From NCBI GenBank assembly GCA_900149785.2, contig FSSI02000018.1:1-64000 (forward strand): 64,000 bases of DNA, written 5' to 3'. Made by a program: the position numbers and the translations under genes. The notes under the pieces are model-generated. The model had not been told where the DNA came from. It saw only the letters and a program-made list of their open reading frames with translations, and searched no databases. The stretch comes from Sodalinema lacuna_A. Its GTDB lineage: Bacteria > Cyanobacteriota > Cyanobacteriia > Cyanobacteriales > Geitlerinemataceae. Each line of letters begins with the position of its first letter. Positions within the stretch are counted from its first letter, which is position 1. Shown piece after piece: positions 26,451 to 35,801 of this stretch.

Positions 26451-26497
26451 CGGCAATCTCTGGTCACTGAGCGATAGTCGAAGTGGTGGTTGTTTGG

Positions 26498-26524
26498 ACT
26501 GGGGGTGTGATGCCCCCAGTTTTT
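26498..26524 (+). terminator. intrinsic terminator of cphA
   Basis: Perfect 8-bp stem ACTGGGGG / CCCCCAGT with a 7-nt loop, followed by four more T. It begins 48 bp after the cphA stop. Confidence 0.85.
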
Positions 26525-26577
26525 GTGTCTGATTTCTGTACGGTAATCGAAAATAAAATTGCGCTGCTTAGATGTTT

Positions 26578-26611
26578 GGCTTTGCGCGGCCCGCACCGGG
26601 GCCGCGAAGCC
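26578..26611. other. GC-rich hairpin between cphA and the RTX gene
   Basis: GGCTT and CGCGGCCC pair with GGGCCGCG and AAGCC, leaving a small bulge and a short loop. The segment stands out by G+C richness in an A+T-rich gap. No gene seen in the 361-bp gap other than this and the two terminators. Confidence 0.6.
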
Positions 26612-26743
26612 TTGCCAACCTCAATCAAAATTTTGGTGCGCTTTGTATTGAGGGGTGAAGCTTTATTTATAATTTTACTATAGCAGAACGAAGTTTTCAT
26701 GTCAAGGGAAATCTGGAAAATGTTAGGGCTGGGGAGGGAGGCC

Positions 26744-26770
26744 AAAAAAAACACCCCACAGGGGGGTGTT
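26744..26770 (-). terminator. intrinsic terminator of the RTX-repeat gene
   Basis: On the minus strand AACACCCC and GGGGTGTT form an 8-bp stem with a 5-nt loop, followed by a T-run (the A-run on the plus strand). It lies 42 bp past the stop codon of the RTX gene. Confidence 0.88.
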
Positions 26771-26811
26771 GAGATAATGTTGAAGTTTGAGGATGCAGCC
26801 AGGGAGAATCC

Positions 26812-28494
26812 TTAGAGGATGTTGACTTGTGCGGTGTCGAAAGTACCGAGTTGGTCTCCTACGAGGGCAACCTGCATAAAGCTGCTCCCCGTATCGAAGG
26901 CGACTGGAACATCAAAGGTGCTAGAAAACTGATTGACGCCAAAGTTCACGGTTTGCGTCAATGCTTGGAAGTCCCCTGAACCTCCCCCAAGTAATAGGGA
27001 TAGATCGGTAACGCCAGTCCCTGAAGGAGTAGTTCCGGCGCTGGTAGTTACGTCAATGCTGGCTTCAACATCGGCATTGTTGCGGAAGACGGTGAAGGTG
27101 ATGAAATCGGGGTTATCTGGAACAATAGATACTGTGGCAAAACCAGGGATATCGGCGGTATTAGACCCAATATCTCCCATGAACTCTTGATTGAAGGTGA
27201 AGCCACCACCCGGAGGAGCGGCAACAGAACCACGCTGAATGAGGAAGTTGGCATTATCGACCACAATGTTATCTTGCCGGAGTTGTAAGGAGAAGAAGCG
27301 ATCGCCCCCTTCACCGCCGTCACTTCCCAAGACTTCATTGATGAGATTGATATCGAAGGACACTGTTCCCTGGCCATCAGCAAAGCTAACGACTCGTTGT
27401 CCATTCAATAACTCCACATCAGAACCGGGACCTTCAAAATCAACATCTTCCTGGGCAGTGGCCGGAATTTTGTTGAATAAGAGGTTGTCTTCCCCAGTGG
27501 TTCCACTGCGTTTGACGAAGATACTGCGGGGAACTAACTCACCGGCGGTACTCCCTCCCTCTTCTTGATTAAACTTGTAGAGATTGACGAGTTCACCGTT
27601 TTCATCCACAAACTCGAAGGTTCGCGGCGGTTCAGGATCGGCGATATCACTAGAGAAGTCACTTGAACCGAGGTCAGAGACACCTTCAACGACAGCGAGG
27701 AATTGGTTGGTGACGCTATCTTTAATAATGGAATTGTTGCCATTAACTTCAATGTTGACATCGGCAAAGGGTAAGCCATCGAGCATCAGCTTATCCTGAC
27801 CGCGCACGAAGTTCTGAATGCGATCGGCATCCGTTAAGGCTTCGCCACCGGTGGTGATATTCTCGCTGCGGCGCGACATGGCAAAGGTATCTTGTCCCTC
27901 ACCCCCCACGAGAACATCAGCCCCTAAGTCACCATAAAGGACGTTGCTACCCGCACCCCCGAACAGGGTATCGTCCCCAGCCCCGCCATAGACCGTATTG
28001 TTGCCCTCTCCGGTACGAATGACATCGTTACCTTGGTTGCCGAAGAGGATATCATTGCCCTCTGCGGCTTCGAGGGTATCGTTGCCATCTCCGCCAGCGA
28101 GGGTGTTGTCGCCAGAACCCCCGTCGAGGTTGTCGTCGCCTTCTCCTCCAACGATGAAGTCGTTACCACTGCCACCGAAAACGCTGTCGTTGCCGAGATC
28201 ACCGGCGAGATAGTTATTCCCTGAATCGGCCCGGATGACGTCATTACCTTGACCGCCATACAGACTATCATCGCCGCCGCCGGCTTCGAGGGTGTCTTCC
28301 CCTTGGTTGCCGAATAACATATCTCGGCCAGAACGGCCGACAATGCTATCGTTGCCATCGCTACCGGCGATGACGTTATCACCGCCAACGCCATCAATAA
28401 TGTCATCACCAGACAGATCAGGGAGGGGGTCACCCTGAATATTTCCGCCTGGAATAATCAAATCTGCAATTAATGTGCCAATAATGTTAGCCAT
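26812..28494 (-). CDS. RTX (haemolysin-type Ca2+-binding repeat) secreted protein
   Basis: 560 residues from the ATG at 28494 (GGAGGAC just upstream). Residues about 20-215 form a continuous array of Asp/Asn/Gly nonapeptides of the type GGxGxDxLx, for example GGSGNDFIVGGEGDDNLDGGSGDN. Such repeats form calcium-filled beta-rolls and mark proteins exported by type I secretion. The C-terminal half (about 300-560) is a beta-rich region with Calx-beta-like strands such as VLTFTVFRNNADVEASIDV, with no enzyme motif seen. The placing of the repeats at the N-terminus is the reverse of classical RTX toxins. No secretion genes are adjacent. Function unknown; an S-layer-like or motility-surface role is possible. 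Confidence 0.85.
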   Translation of the reverse strand: MANIIGTLIADLIIPGGNIQGDPLPDLSGDDIIDGVGGDNVIAGSDGNDSIVGRSGRDMLFGNQGEDTLEAGGGDDSLYGGQGNDVIRADSGNNYLAGDLGNDSVFGGSGNDFIVGGEGDDNLDGGSGDNTLAGGDGNDTLEAAEGNDILFGNQGNDVIRTGEGNNTVYGGAGDDTLFGGAGSNVLYGDLGADVLVGGEGQDTFAMSRRSENITTGGEALTDADRIQNFVRGQDKLMLDGLPFADVNIEVNGNNSIIKDSVTNQFLAVVEGVSDLGSSDFSSDIADPEPPRTFEFVDENGELVNLYKFNQEEGGSTAGELVPRSIFVKRSGTTGEDNLLFNKIPATAQEDVDFEGPGSDVELLNGQRVVSFADGQGTVSFDINLINEVLGSDGGEGGDRFFSLQLRQDNIVVDNANFLIQRGSVAAPPGGGFTFNQEFMGDIGSNTADIPGFATVSIVPDNPDFITFTVFRNNADVEASIDVTTSAGTTPSGTGVTDLSLLLGGGSGDFQALTQTVNFGVNQFSSTFDVPVAFDTGSSFMQVALVGDQLGTFDTAQVNIL

Positions 28495-28666
28495 GTTGTC
28501 CTCCACAGGTTTACACAAGGTTCTAGGTAGAAACACCCGTGGATTATTTGTTTTTTGGCTTGATGCACGTCAACGTTTTTAGTTTAACTGATTCTCATCT
28601 AAATAGACGAATTATTTTTGAGAATTGTTGCATCAGATGAATTTTTTTGTCTGCGATGACGTTGAG

Positions 28667-30685
28667 TTACATTGCTGTTGCTTGCAGCATACTGTTTTGA
28701 ATTTGAAAGGCTTTACCTAAACTGGCAACAGCTTCTTGATGTTGGTTCAACAAAGACAATAACTGACCCCGATTGTACCAAGCCTCGGATTGTTCCGGTT
28801 TGAGCTTAATCGCCCGTTCATAGGCATTGAGGGCTTCTTCATGACGCTCTAGTTTCTGTAACGTCGTACCACTGGCATACCAGGCTTCATAGGACTGGGG
28901 TTGCAGTTCAATGGCAGCATCAAAACAGTCTAATGCCTCAGAGTAGCGTTCGAGTTTTTCGAGTAAAATGCCCTGGTTATACCACGATTCTAGGTGATCG
29001 CGCTTGAGTTGTGTGACTTTTTGATACGAGGCGATCGCCTGATCATACTCATCAAGTTTTACAAGAATCGCAGCTTTATTATACCACACTTCATAGCGAT
29101 CGGGGTTAATTTTACTCGCTTTTTCATAAGCAGAAATTGCATCGGGATAGCGTTTCAGGTTACTGAGAACATTGCCCAAGTTGTACCAAGCCTCAAACTT
29201 ATTCGGTTGCAATTTAACCGCTTGGCGATAAGAGGCGATCGCCTCGTTGAAATGCTGCATCCGATTGAGAATTGCACCGCGATTATGCCAAATTTCGGCA
29301 CTTTTCGGCTGAATCTCCAAAGCGCGATCGTAGTTTTTCAACGCCTCATCCAACCGTTGCAGCTTGGTGAGCGTATTGCCCCGGTTGTACCAGGCTTCAT
29401 ACTTGTCTGGGTTCAATTCTAAGGTGCGATCATAACTGTCAATCGCCTCAGAATACCGTTGTAGGCGGCCTAAGGTATTTCCCCGGCCAAACCAGGCTTC
29501 CACGAGGCGATCGCGGCCCCCAGATTCCTCAGAAGTTTGATGTTCAATAGCATTATCAAAACTGGCCACCGCATTGGCATAGCGGCCCGTGCGATAGAGT
29601 AAAGTCCCATGACGTAGCCAAACATCAGCATCCTGGGAGTCTAGGGCGATGGCCCGTTCATAGGCGGCGATCGCATCGGTCCATTGTTGCGTTTTCAGGA
29701 GTGCTTCGGCGTACTCCAGCCATCCCCGACGATGATCCGGTTGACGATTAACGAGGGCTTCATAATACACCAACCGTTCCTGAACCGAGGCCCCATCGGG
29801 GAGAGATAAGGGTTTTTCAGGCTGGGTGGGGGCTTCCTTCGGCGGTGGGGGTGTTTCCTTCGTTGAAGCCGTTGACGCCGGAGTGTTCCTCGGCGGTTCA
29901 GGATTCGCCACCGCTTGAGGGGCCGCGATGGGTAAGGTTCGGTTGGCTTCCTGAATCGCTTGAATCGCCGCCAGTCGCTGAGACACCCGATCAATTTTTT
30001 GCCGTAACTCCGGCTTCATAGACTGCAAAATCGCCCGAGGACTAATTTTGTTGATTTCTTTGAGTTTCGTGTCCTTGGCGTCGTAAGCCTCCAACACCGC
30101 CACCTGCAACTGATGCAAACATTCATTGCGGATGCGTTCGACGTGATGCAATTGATCCATCTGTACCTCAATCTCTTGCGTCAAGCCATCGACTTGCGAT
30201 CGCGCCTGGTGATGGGCCTCAATCATCTGCCGTTCGAGATCCTCCAACAAACGATTGGCCTTCTGACTCGACGCATCCAACTGGCCCTCCAAATCCCCCA
30301 ACTGAGTTAAGCGTTGACGAACATCAGCCACCAACCGTTCCAAAATACGATGGCGAATCACCGCAAACGTGGCCAACGTCGCCAGAGGAGACAAAGCCAA
30401 CGTCATCAACAGGGCCTGATACAGCGTCACATATTGACCAAAAAGATTCGTTTGGGCCGGACTCTCCAGCCCCGAAACATCGGCCAGGATAAATTGTGGC
30501 TGATGCTGAGATTCTGGGTGACTCATCTCCGGAACGGCCATGGCCATCTCCAGGGCCAGATTCGAGTCAGCCGAGGTTTCTAAAGATAAATTCTCCAGAG
30601 AGGGCAGCATCGGTAACACCGACGGTTCGAGACTGCCCTCGGGTGCCAATAAGGCAGCAAGTGCAAGTAAAGTGTGAGTCCCCAT
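28667..30685 (-). CDS. membrane-anchored coiled-coil/TPR protein
   Basis: 672 residues from the ATG at 30685; a GTG at 30691 is possible. An N-terminal region is followed by one membrane helix near 87-107 (ALLMTLALSPLATLATFAV), a Gln/Glu-rich coiled coil to about 250, a Pro/Thr/Ser-rich linker, and about nine TPRs from 320 to 660 (recurring W-x-x-x-G-x-x-L and A-x-x-x-Y-x-x-A-L-x-L). The canonical TPR ends with an LxPxxxEAWYNRG motif. It is probably a scaffold that presents its TPR domain to partners. It is the first of several genes running on the minus strand with a GT41 protein, so a role in glycosylation is conceivable. Confidence 0.85.
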   Translation of the reverse strand: MGTHTLLALAALLAPEGSLEPSVLPMLPSLENLSLETSADSNLALEMAMAVPEMSHPESQHQPQFILADVSGLESPAQTNLFGQYVTLYQALLMTLALSPLATLATFAVIRHRILERLVADVRQRLTQLGDLEGQLDASSQKANRLLEDLERQMIEAHHQARSQVDGLTQEIEVQMDQLHHVERIRNECLHQLQVAVLEAYDAKDTKLKEINKISPRAILQSMKPELRQKIDRVSQRLAAIQAIQEANRTLPIAAPQAVANPEPPRNTPASTASTKETPPPPKEAPTQPEKPLSLPDGASVQERLVYYEALVNRQPDHRRGWLEYAEALLKTQQWTDAIAAYERAIALDSQDADVWLRHGTLLYRTGRYANAVASFDNAIEHQTSEESGGRDRLVEAWFGRGNTLGRLQRYSEAIDSYDRTLELNPDKYEAWYNRGNTLTKLQRLDEALKNYDRALEIQPKSAEIWHNRGAILNRMQHFNEAIASYRQAVKLQPNKFEAWYNLGNVLSNLKRYPDAISAYEKASKINPDRYEVWYNKAAILVKLDEYDQAIASYQKVTQLKRDHLESWYNQGILLEKLERYSEALDCFDAAIELQPQSYEAWYASGTTLQKLERHEEALNAYERAIKLKPEQSEAWYNRGQLLSLLNQHQEAVASLGKAFQIQNSMLQATAM

Positions 30686-30754
30686 AATCACCAGTCATCA
30701 TGCCAAAGGTATCCTTTATCCTTACAAGATTGGTGGCGATTATCCGGAGATGGC

Positions 30755-33700
30755 CTATCCCGCCGCCCGTTGGGCTACTAACTCTTTGAAGATGCCATAC
30801 ATATCAGCGGCGAACTTCTGAGGATTCCAAAGTGGGGCCAGGCTGTGAGGCTGTTTACCCTGTTCGAGTTGCGATCGCATCTGTTGCCGAACCGCCTCAT
30901 CCCGGCCCATACGCACGCCCCAATCAATATACTCATCCCAAGTCCAAGCCACGCCTAAATCCGTCCCAGCAGCTTTCATCAGCGAGTAGGCCTGACGGCC
31001 AAACGACTGTTGCGACACCAAGGCCACCACCGGCATATTGAACCACAGGGCCTCAACAACGTGCGTCGCCCCACTATAGGGGTAAGAGTCAATCAAAACA
31101 TCGGCAAACTGATAAATCAGGCGATGTTCCTCTTCTGTCTGCGTGCGAGGGAGAACCCGAATACGATTCGTCCGCACCCCCTGACGGCGACATTCGGTTT
31201 TATAAATCTCTTCAATGGCCAACAAATCCCCCACCCGGCCTTTATAGAAGAGAAGACTATCAGGAACCTGGGCCAGAATCTTAATCTGGGCTTCGACTAA
31301 CTCCGGACAGAACTTATTCCCCGTAGCCACACAGAGGAACGCCACCTGATTCGGGGCGACGCGCATCGAACGCCGCAACACCTCACGATTCACGGCTTTA
31401 ATGGGAAGTCCAGCGGTAGCGGCGAAGGAGTCGGGAAGGCGAACCACCTGTTCGAGGTAATGTTCCTCAACCCCGGCCGGGTGGGTTTGCCAATCGCCGA
31501 GATAATAGTTCTTCGAGGTAATATAGGGCGCGTCAAAGCCTAGCCAGGTGAGGCAAACATGGGCCGGACTGCTATAAAAGACTTCGGTATTGGGCATCAC
31601 CGTCACCGAGTCCATATCCACCAAGACATCGAGGTTATCCTGGGCAATTTCTTGCAAAATCAGTTTCGCCTGGGCACCTTGAGGGCGGCTAAACTTCTCG
31701 GCGGCTTTCTCGAAGCGTTCGGTGAGTCCGTCTCGGCCCATATCACCGGTGACGTAGAGGAAAATATGGGGGGTAATCTTGCTGAGGGCTTCGATGATAT
31801 CGACACTCAGCCAACCGACGGAGTGACGGCGGAAATGTTTGGAGAGGAAGCCAATGCGTAGGGGATGGCCGGGATTGGGGCGAGGACGAATGGGAATTTC
31901 GGCGTGTTTTTCGCTGTTGGCTTTGGCTTCGAGGTATTTGAGATAGAGGTGGGCTAAGGTTTTGGAGAGTTTGGCGTTTTTAGCCACGTCATCGCGGACG
32001 TGGGGCATATCAAAGGCCAGGTTGAGATAGAGACGTACCACCTCGTTGTAGGTGAGGGGATATTGCTGAATGGCGTCGTAGATGAGGGGTTCGACTTCGT
32101 TGAATTTGGCGATCGCCACGTCACTCACCCCGGAGTTCAGGTGAGATTTCATGGCCGCCAACAGGGCCATAATATAGTCTTTTCCGCTGACGTTTTCGCA
32201 GAATTTCAGGGACACGGCCCGAGCCGCCGCTTGATTTTTGGTATTATAAATCTCACACAGCGCCCAATAGGATTCGGTTAAATCTGGCTGAAGTTCAACG
32301 GCTTTATGGAAGAGTTTAACGGCTTCCTCTTTTTTGCCCTTGGCGTAGTATTTACCCCCCAAATGTTGATAGGAAATCCCGCCGCCAAATTTTGGGTCAA
32401 GTTCTAAGGCTCGTTGCCAACATTGGATGGTTTCGTCAACTTTGCCCATTCGTTCATAGACTTTACCGAGATTCCAATGAATCCCCGGTAAGTCTTGGTT
32501 ATAGGAAAGGGCTTTTTGATAGAGTTCTAGGGCTTGCTGGTTTTGGTTCTGGAAGAAGTAAATACTAGCTACATTGGAGTAGACTTCAGCGAAGTCTGGT
32601 TTGATGGCGATCGCCCGTTGATAGGCATTCATCGCCGCCGCACCATTTTTCTGCCCTAATAAGCCATTCCCCAGGGCTTTATAGGCTTCGGCATAGTCAG
32701 GTTTCCCTTGAATCGCTTTGTGTGCCGAATCAATAGCTTTCGCAAAGTTTTTCTCTTCTAAATACATCTCCGCTAACGTCAGATGCACTTCGGGAAATTC
32801 AGGATAAAGGGCTAGGGCTTGTTCATAGTAGCGTTGAGCGGTTTGCAGTCGTCCGGTATGCTCTTTAATAAAGTTGCCGGCTTGAAAATCCAGGGCTGCA
32901 ACTTCTTGATATTCTTCTAAGTGATAATGCCATTGGGCGCATTCTTCGTAATAGCGCAAGAAATAGGTAATTACTTCATTGAGGTTATCCTGATACTCGC
33001 TATTGTCCGGGTCGAGTTCCAGGGCTTTTTTGAATTTCTCCACCGCCATTTGCGGCACACTATGCTGAATACAGGCTAAGCCAAAACTGTTGTAATATTC
33101 AGCATTTTGAGGCGCCAATTTAACGGCTTTTTCTAAGTCCACCATCGCCTGATAACTTTGGTGGTGATGATAGGCAATGTTCCCTAAATGGTAATGGGCA
33201 ACTGCCGAGTTGGGGTCAATTTCTAGGAGTTTTTTATAGAGAAAAACGGCTTGGCGATAGTTGTCTTGCTCCCGAAAACATTGAGCCAACTTGAGCATTT
33301 CCTGGGTCCAAGTCTCCAGGTCTTTTCGCCGCAAATCTTCGAGGAGTAGATTGAGTTGTTTACGGGGAGCCTCTAAATTGGGGTTAATCTCCACGGCCCG
33401 CCGATAGGCTGCCGCTGCGTCGCCAATTCGCCCTTGAGACTGATAGACGGCCCCGAGATTATGATGATAACTGGCGACATTGGGGTCAAGGGCGATCGCC
33501 CGTTCCAAGAGGGTTAACGCCTGATCATAGTTCTGTTGCTGATAGGCGAGGGTTCCCAAGCCTTGGCAAGCATCGGCTTGGTTGGCATCATACTCTAAGG
33601 CCCGTTCGTAGAGTTGTTGGGCCTGGCTGATTTGGCCGAGACGATGATAGGCTCGTGCGAGTTGGATGAGGTGATTGAGGGCGAGGGGGCGATCGCGATC

Positions 33701-34051
33701 GACACAATCGAGCCAAGCGCGGGTAAAATTCTCCTGAAGGGCGTTGCTGTTGGGATCTAACAGCAATCCCTGACGATAGTGGCCCAGACTTTGATCGAGG
33801 TTCCCCTGGCCGCGATAGGCTAAGCCTAGGGTATTGTAATAGGCCGCATTGCTATTATCGAGGGCGATGGCCTGTTGAACTTGCTCAATGGCGCGATCGT
33901 ACTGTTGCTGTTGATAGGCAATCATCCCCAACCCATGTAAGGCCGCCGCCTCCTGGGGGTTCTCCCCTAAGACTTGTCGATATAACTGTTCTGCACGTTC
34001 GACCTCTCCCGTCCGGTGGGACGCGATCGCCGTCGCTATACTAACACTCAT
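30755..34051 (-). CDS. TPR protein with O-GlcNAc transferase (SPINDLY, GT41) domain
   Basis: 1098 residues. About seventeen TPRs occupy residues 1-680. A GT41 domain fills about 750-1090, with RIGFLSKHFRRHSVGWLSVD, then VCLTWLGFDAPYITSKNYYLGD and IRVLPRTQTEEEHRLIYQFADVLIDSYPYSGATHVVEALWFNMPVVAL. Plant SPINDLY and animal OGT use such a domain to add a sugar to Ser/Thr; bacterial ones glycosylate proteins or surface structures. Donor and acceptor here are unknown. Followed by a GT4 glycosyltransferase and a sulfotransferase. Domain architecture is unambiguous. Confidence 0.93.
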   Translation of the reverse strand: MSVSIATAIASHRTGEVERAEQLYRQVLGENPQEAAALHGLGMIAYQQQQYDRAIEQVQQAIALDNSNAAYYNTLGLAYRGQGNLDQSLGHYRQGLLLDPNSNALQENFTRAWLDCVDRDRPLALNHLIQLARAYHRLGQISQAQQLYERALEYDANQADACQGLGTLAYQQQNYDQALTLLERAIALDPNVASYHHNLGAVYQSQGRIGDAAAAYRRAVEINPNLEAPRKQLNLLLEDLRRKDLETWTQEMLKLAQCFREQDNYRQAVFLYKKLLEIDPNSAVAHYHLGNIAYHHHQSYQAMVDLEKAVKLAPQNAEYYNSFGLACIQHSVPQMAVEKFKKALELDPDNSEYQDNLNEVITYFLRYYEECAQWHYHLEEYQEVAALDFQAGNFIKEHTGRLQTAQRYYEQALALYPEFPEVHLTLAEMYLEEKNFAKAIDSAHKAIQGKPDYAEAYKALGNGLLGQKNGAAAMNAYQRAIAIKPDFAEVYSNVASIYFFQNQNQQALELYQKALSYNQDLPGIHWNLGKVYERMGKVDETIQCWQRALELDPKFGGGISYQHLGGKYYAKGKKEEAVKLFHKAVELQPDLTESYWALCEIYNTKNQAAARAVSLKFCENVSGKDYIMALLAAMKSHLNSGVSDVAIAKFNEVEPLIYDAIQQYPLTYNEVVRLYLNLAFDMPHVRDDVAKNAKLSKTLAHLYLKYLEAKANSEKHAEIPIRPRPNPGHPLRIGFLSKHFRRHSVGWLSVDIIEALSKITPHIFLYVTGDMGRDGLTERFEKAAEKFSRPQGAQAKLILQEIAQDNLDVLVDMDSVTVMPNTEVFYSSPAHVCLTWLGFDAPYITSKNYYLGDWQTHPAGVEEHYLEQVVRLPDSFAATAGLPIKAVNREVLRRSMRVAPNQVAFLCVATGNKFCPELVEAQIKILAQVPDSLLFYKGRVGDLLAIEEIYKTECRRQGVRTNRIRVLPRTQTEEEHRLIYQFADVLIDSYPYSGATHVVEALWFNMPVVALVSQQSFGRQAYSLMKAAGTDLGVAWTWDEYIDWGVRMGRDEAVRQQMRSQLEQGKQPHSLAPLWNPQKFAADMYGIFKELVAQRAAG

Positions 34052-34183
34052 CCCCTGTCTTCTTCCTCCTTTGAATGTCCCGTGAATGTCCCGTGAATGT
34101 CCCGGTTTCGGCGTGACGACTCTCTACGAATCAACCTCTACGACTGAAGTTTTAATAAACGTTCTAAAACTCCCCCAGATTCC

Positions 34184-35458
34184 CTAACCACTGGTAACTA
34201 AGCTGCGTTCAGGAATCGAGGCGATGGGTTGTGGTTCGGGAAACTTCCCTTGGGCCACCTCTTGCATTAACTCAATGTGACGGGGAAGCAGAACCGAGTG
34301 AGCATAATTCTCCAACACCGTTTTACGAGCATTGTCCCGAATATGAGCCATACGAGTTGGATGTTCCAAAATATCATGGACGCGATCGGCAATTTGCTTC
34401 GGTGAGAAGAAATCCACCAGGAAGCCATTTTCCCCATCACGAATCACCTCACGCACTGGGGCCGTATCTGATCCCACCACCACGCAGCCGGTGGACATCG
34501 ACTCAATCATGGACCAAGACAAGACAAAGGGACGCGTCAGATAAATATGAGCATCCGAAGCCTGCAACACCTTGAGATATTCACCATAGGGCAAGGTTCC
34601 CACAAAATGCACCCGTGACATATCCAAGGGAACTTTGGCTAACATCTGTTCCTTATAGGTTTGTCCATTGGGGAGAGATTTCCCATAGCAAACCCGTTCC
34701 GAGGCGACCACCACCACATGACAGTTGGGGCGTTTTTCTTGCAGATAGGCGATCGACTCGATAAACTCTGGGAAACCGCGATAGGGTTCCATCCCCCGCG
34801 AAACATAGGTCACCACTTCATCGGCCCCGGACAAATCCAGGTTCGGTAACACCAACTTCGCCCCCGGATTGGGTTTAAAGAACTCCGTATCCACGCCATC
34901 GTGCATGGCCGACATTTTCCGCTGGAACTCGTGGGGAAATTGCGACTTCTGCCATTTCGTCGGCGAGAGTCCCCAATCACAGGAGTATAAATCCATCAAA
35001 ATTGGGGCATTTTTAACGCGGATTTTCGCCTCGTCATCGGGGCTGAGAGGGTCAGCGGGGTCAAAATCAGCATCGGACCCATGCGCCCAGTAGAACCACT
35101 CAAAATAGCACATTAACTTGCTATCGGGGAACACATCTTTAACAAACAGTGTGGGTCCCCAGCCGGAGTGACCATAGACTAAATCGGGGACAAAGCCTTG
35201 ACTTTTGAGCGCCAACATGGTACGGTACACAGCCTGTCCGTGGAGAACGGCACTTTCAAGGGGCCGCACATAATGGTGGGTTTCGGGCCGGGGGTCGCGA
35301 CTGGGGGTAAACAGGGCTTTTTTTACGCCGGGAATTTTCCATTCCGGGCGTTCGTTTTTGGTGCCAAAGACGACCTGATTATTGGGATCTCGCCCCAGGA
35401 TTGTGGCGACATGGCGGAACTGGGCGGGAAAGTTCGGATGTAGGAATAGGACACGCAT
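34184..35458 (-). CDS. GT4-family glycosyltransferase
   Basis: 424 residues with the GT-B layout. The N-terminal MRVLFLHPNFPAQFRHVA and the C-terminal domain with VTYVSRGMEPYRGFPEFIESIAYL, HFVGTLPYGEYLKVLQASDAHIYLTRPFVLSWSMIESMSTGCVVVGSDTAPVREVI, and the later GENGFLVDFFSP are GT4 signatures. Such enzymes transfer sugars to lipids, polysaccharides or proteins. It lies 132 bp upstream (in minus-strand order) of the GT41 gene. The donor sugar cannot be read from sequence. Confidence 0.9.
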   Translation of the reverse strand: MRVLFLHPNFPAQFRHVATILGRDPNNQVVFGTKNERPEWKIPGVKKALFTPSRDPRPETHHYVRPLESAVLHGQAVYRTMLALKSQGFVPDLVYGHSGWGPTLFVKDVFPDSKLMCYFEWFYWAHGSDADFDPADPLSPDDEAKIRVKNAPILMDLYSCDWGLSPTKWQKSQFPHEFQRKMSAMHDGVDTEFFKPNPGAKLVLPNLDLSGADEVVTYVSRGMEPYRGFPEFIESIAYLQEKRPNCHVVVVASERVCYGKSLPNGQTYKEQMLAKVPLDMSRVHFVGTLPYGEYLKVLQASDAHIYLTRPFVLSWSMIESMSTGCVVVGSDTAPVREVIRDGENGFLVDFFSPKQIADRVHDILEHPTRMAHIRDNARKTVLENYAHSVLLPRHIELMQEVAQGKFPEPQPIASIPERSLVTSG

Positions 35459-35579
35459 TGCAACTGCTGTTAAAGATTTCCGATGACCGGGGTTGTTTAG
35501 GATTTACGGCTGGGGCGCAACCATTTCGGCACAGTTTCCCTGGGCGTTCATCCAGAGTACGATAGGCGATAGGCAAGAG

Positions 35580-35632
35580 GCAAGAGGGGGGAGGGAACGG
35601 GGAACAGGGAACAGGGAACAGGGAACAGGGAA
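35580..35632. repeat. heptamer arrays GGCAAGA and GGGAACA
   Basis: AGGCAAGAGGCAAGAGGGG is followed by five GGGAACA-type units. It lies directly upstream of the MITE-like element at 35665, which is preceded in turn by AGGCAAT units. Confidence 0.85.
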
Positions 35633-35664
35633 CAGGGGAAGAAAAGGCAATAGGCAATAGGTAG

Positions 35665-35778
35665 GATGCGTCCCGGCATCGGTTCGGTTTATGACCTAGA
35701 CCCATCAATTGTAAGGGCATAACCCACCCCTGCCCCTCCCAGGAGGGGATTTTTCGCCCCTACAAGCCCGAACGCATC
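35665..35778. mobile_element. MITE-like element copy 1 (114 bp)
   Basis: Inverted ends GATGCGTCCCGGC and GCCCGAACGCATC match at 11 of 13 positions. The left 50 bp align without gaps to the copy at 39700. The centre holds the ATAACCCACCC / CCCCTCCCAGGAGGGG module also seen flanking devC. No ORF. The remaining gap 35459-35801 has no gene. Confidence 0.65.
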
Positions 35779-35801
35779 ATTTCGGTAATCGGCCATGGTT
35801 T

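Noticed and set aside
25527..26456. Long minus-strand frame opposite cphA
   Set aside because: Shadow of cphA with Arg/Ile/His-rich low-complexity translation and no family features.
27924..28433. Frames opposite and across the RTX repeats
   Set aside because: Repeated codons of the RTX array leave all frames open; translations are simple-sequence.
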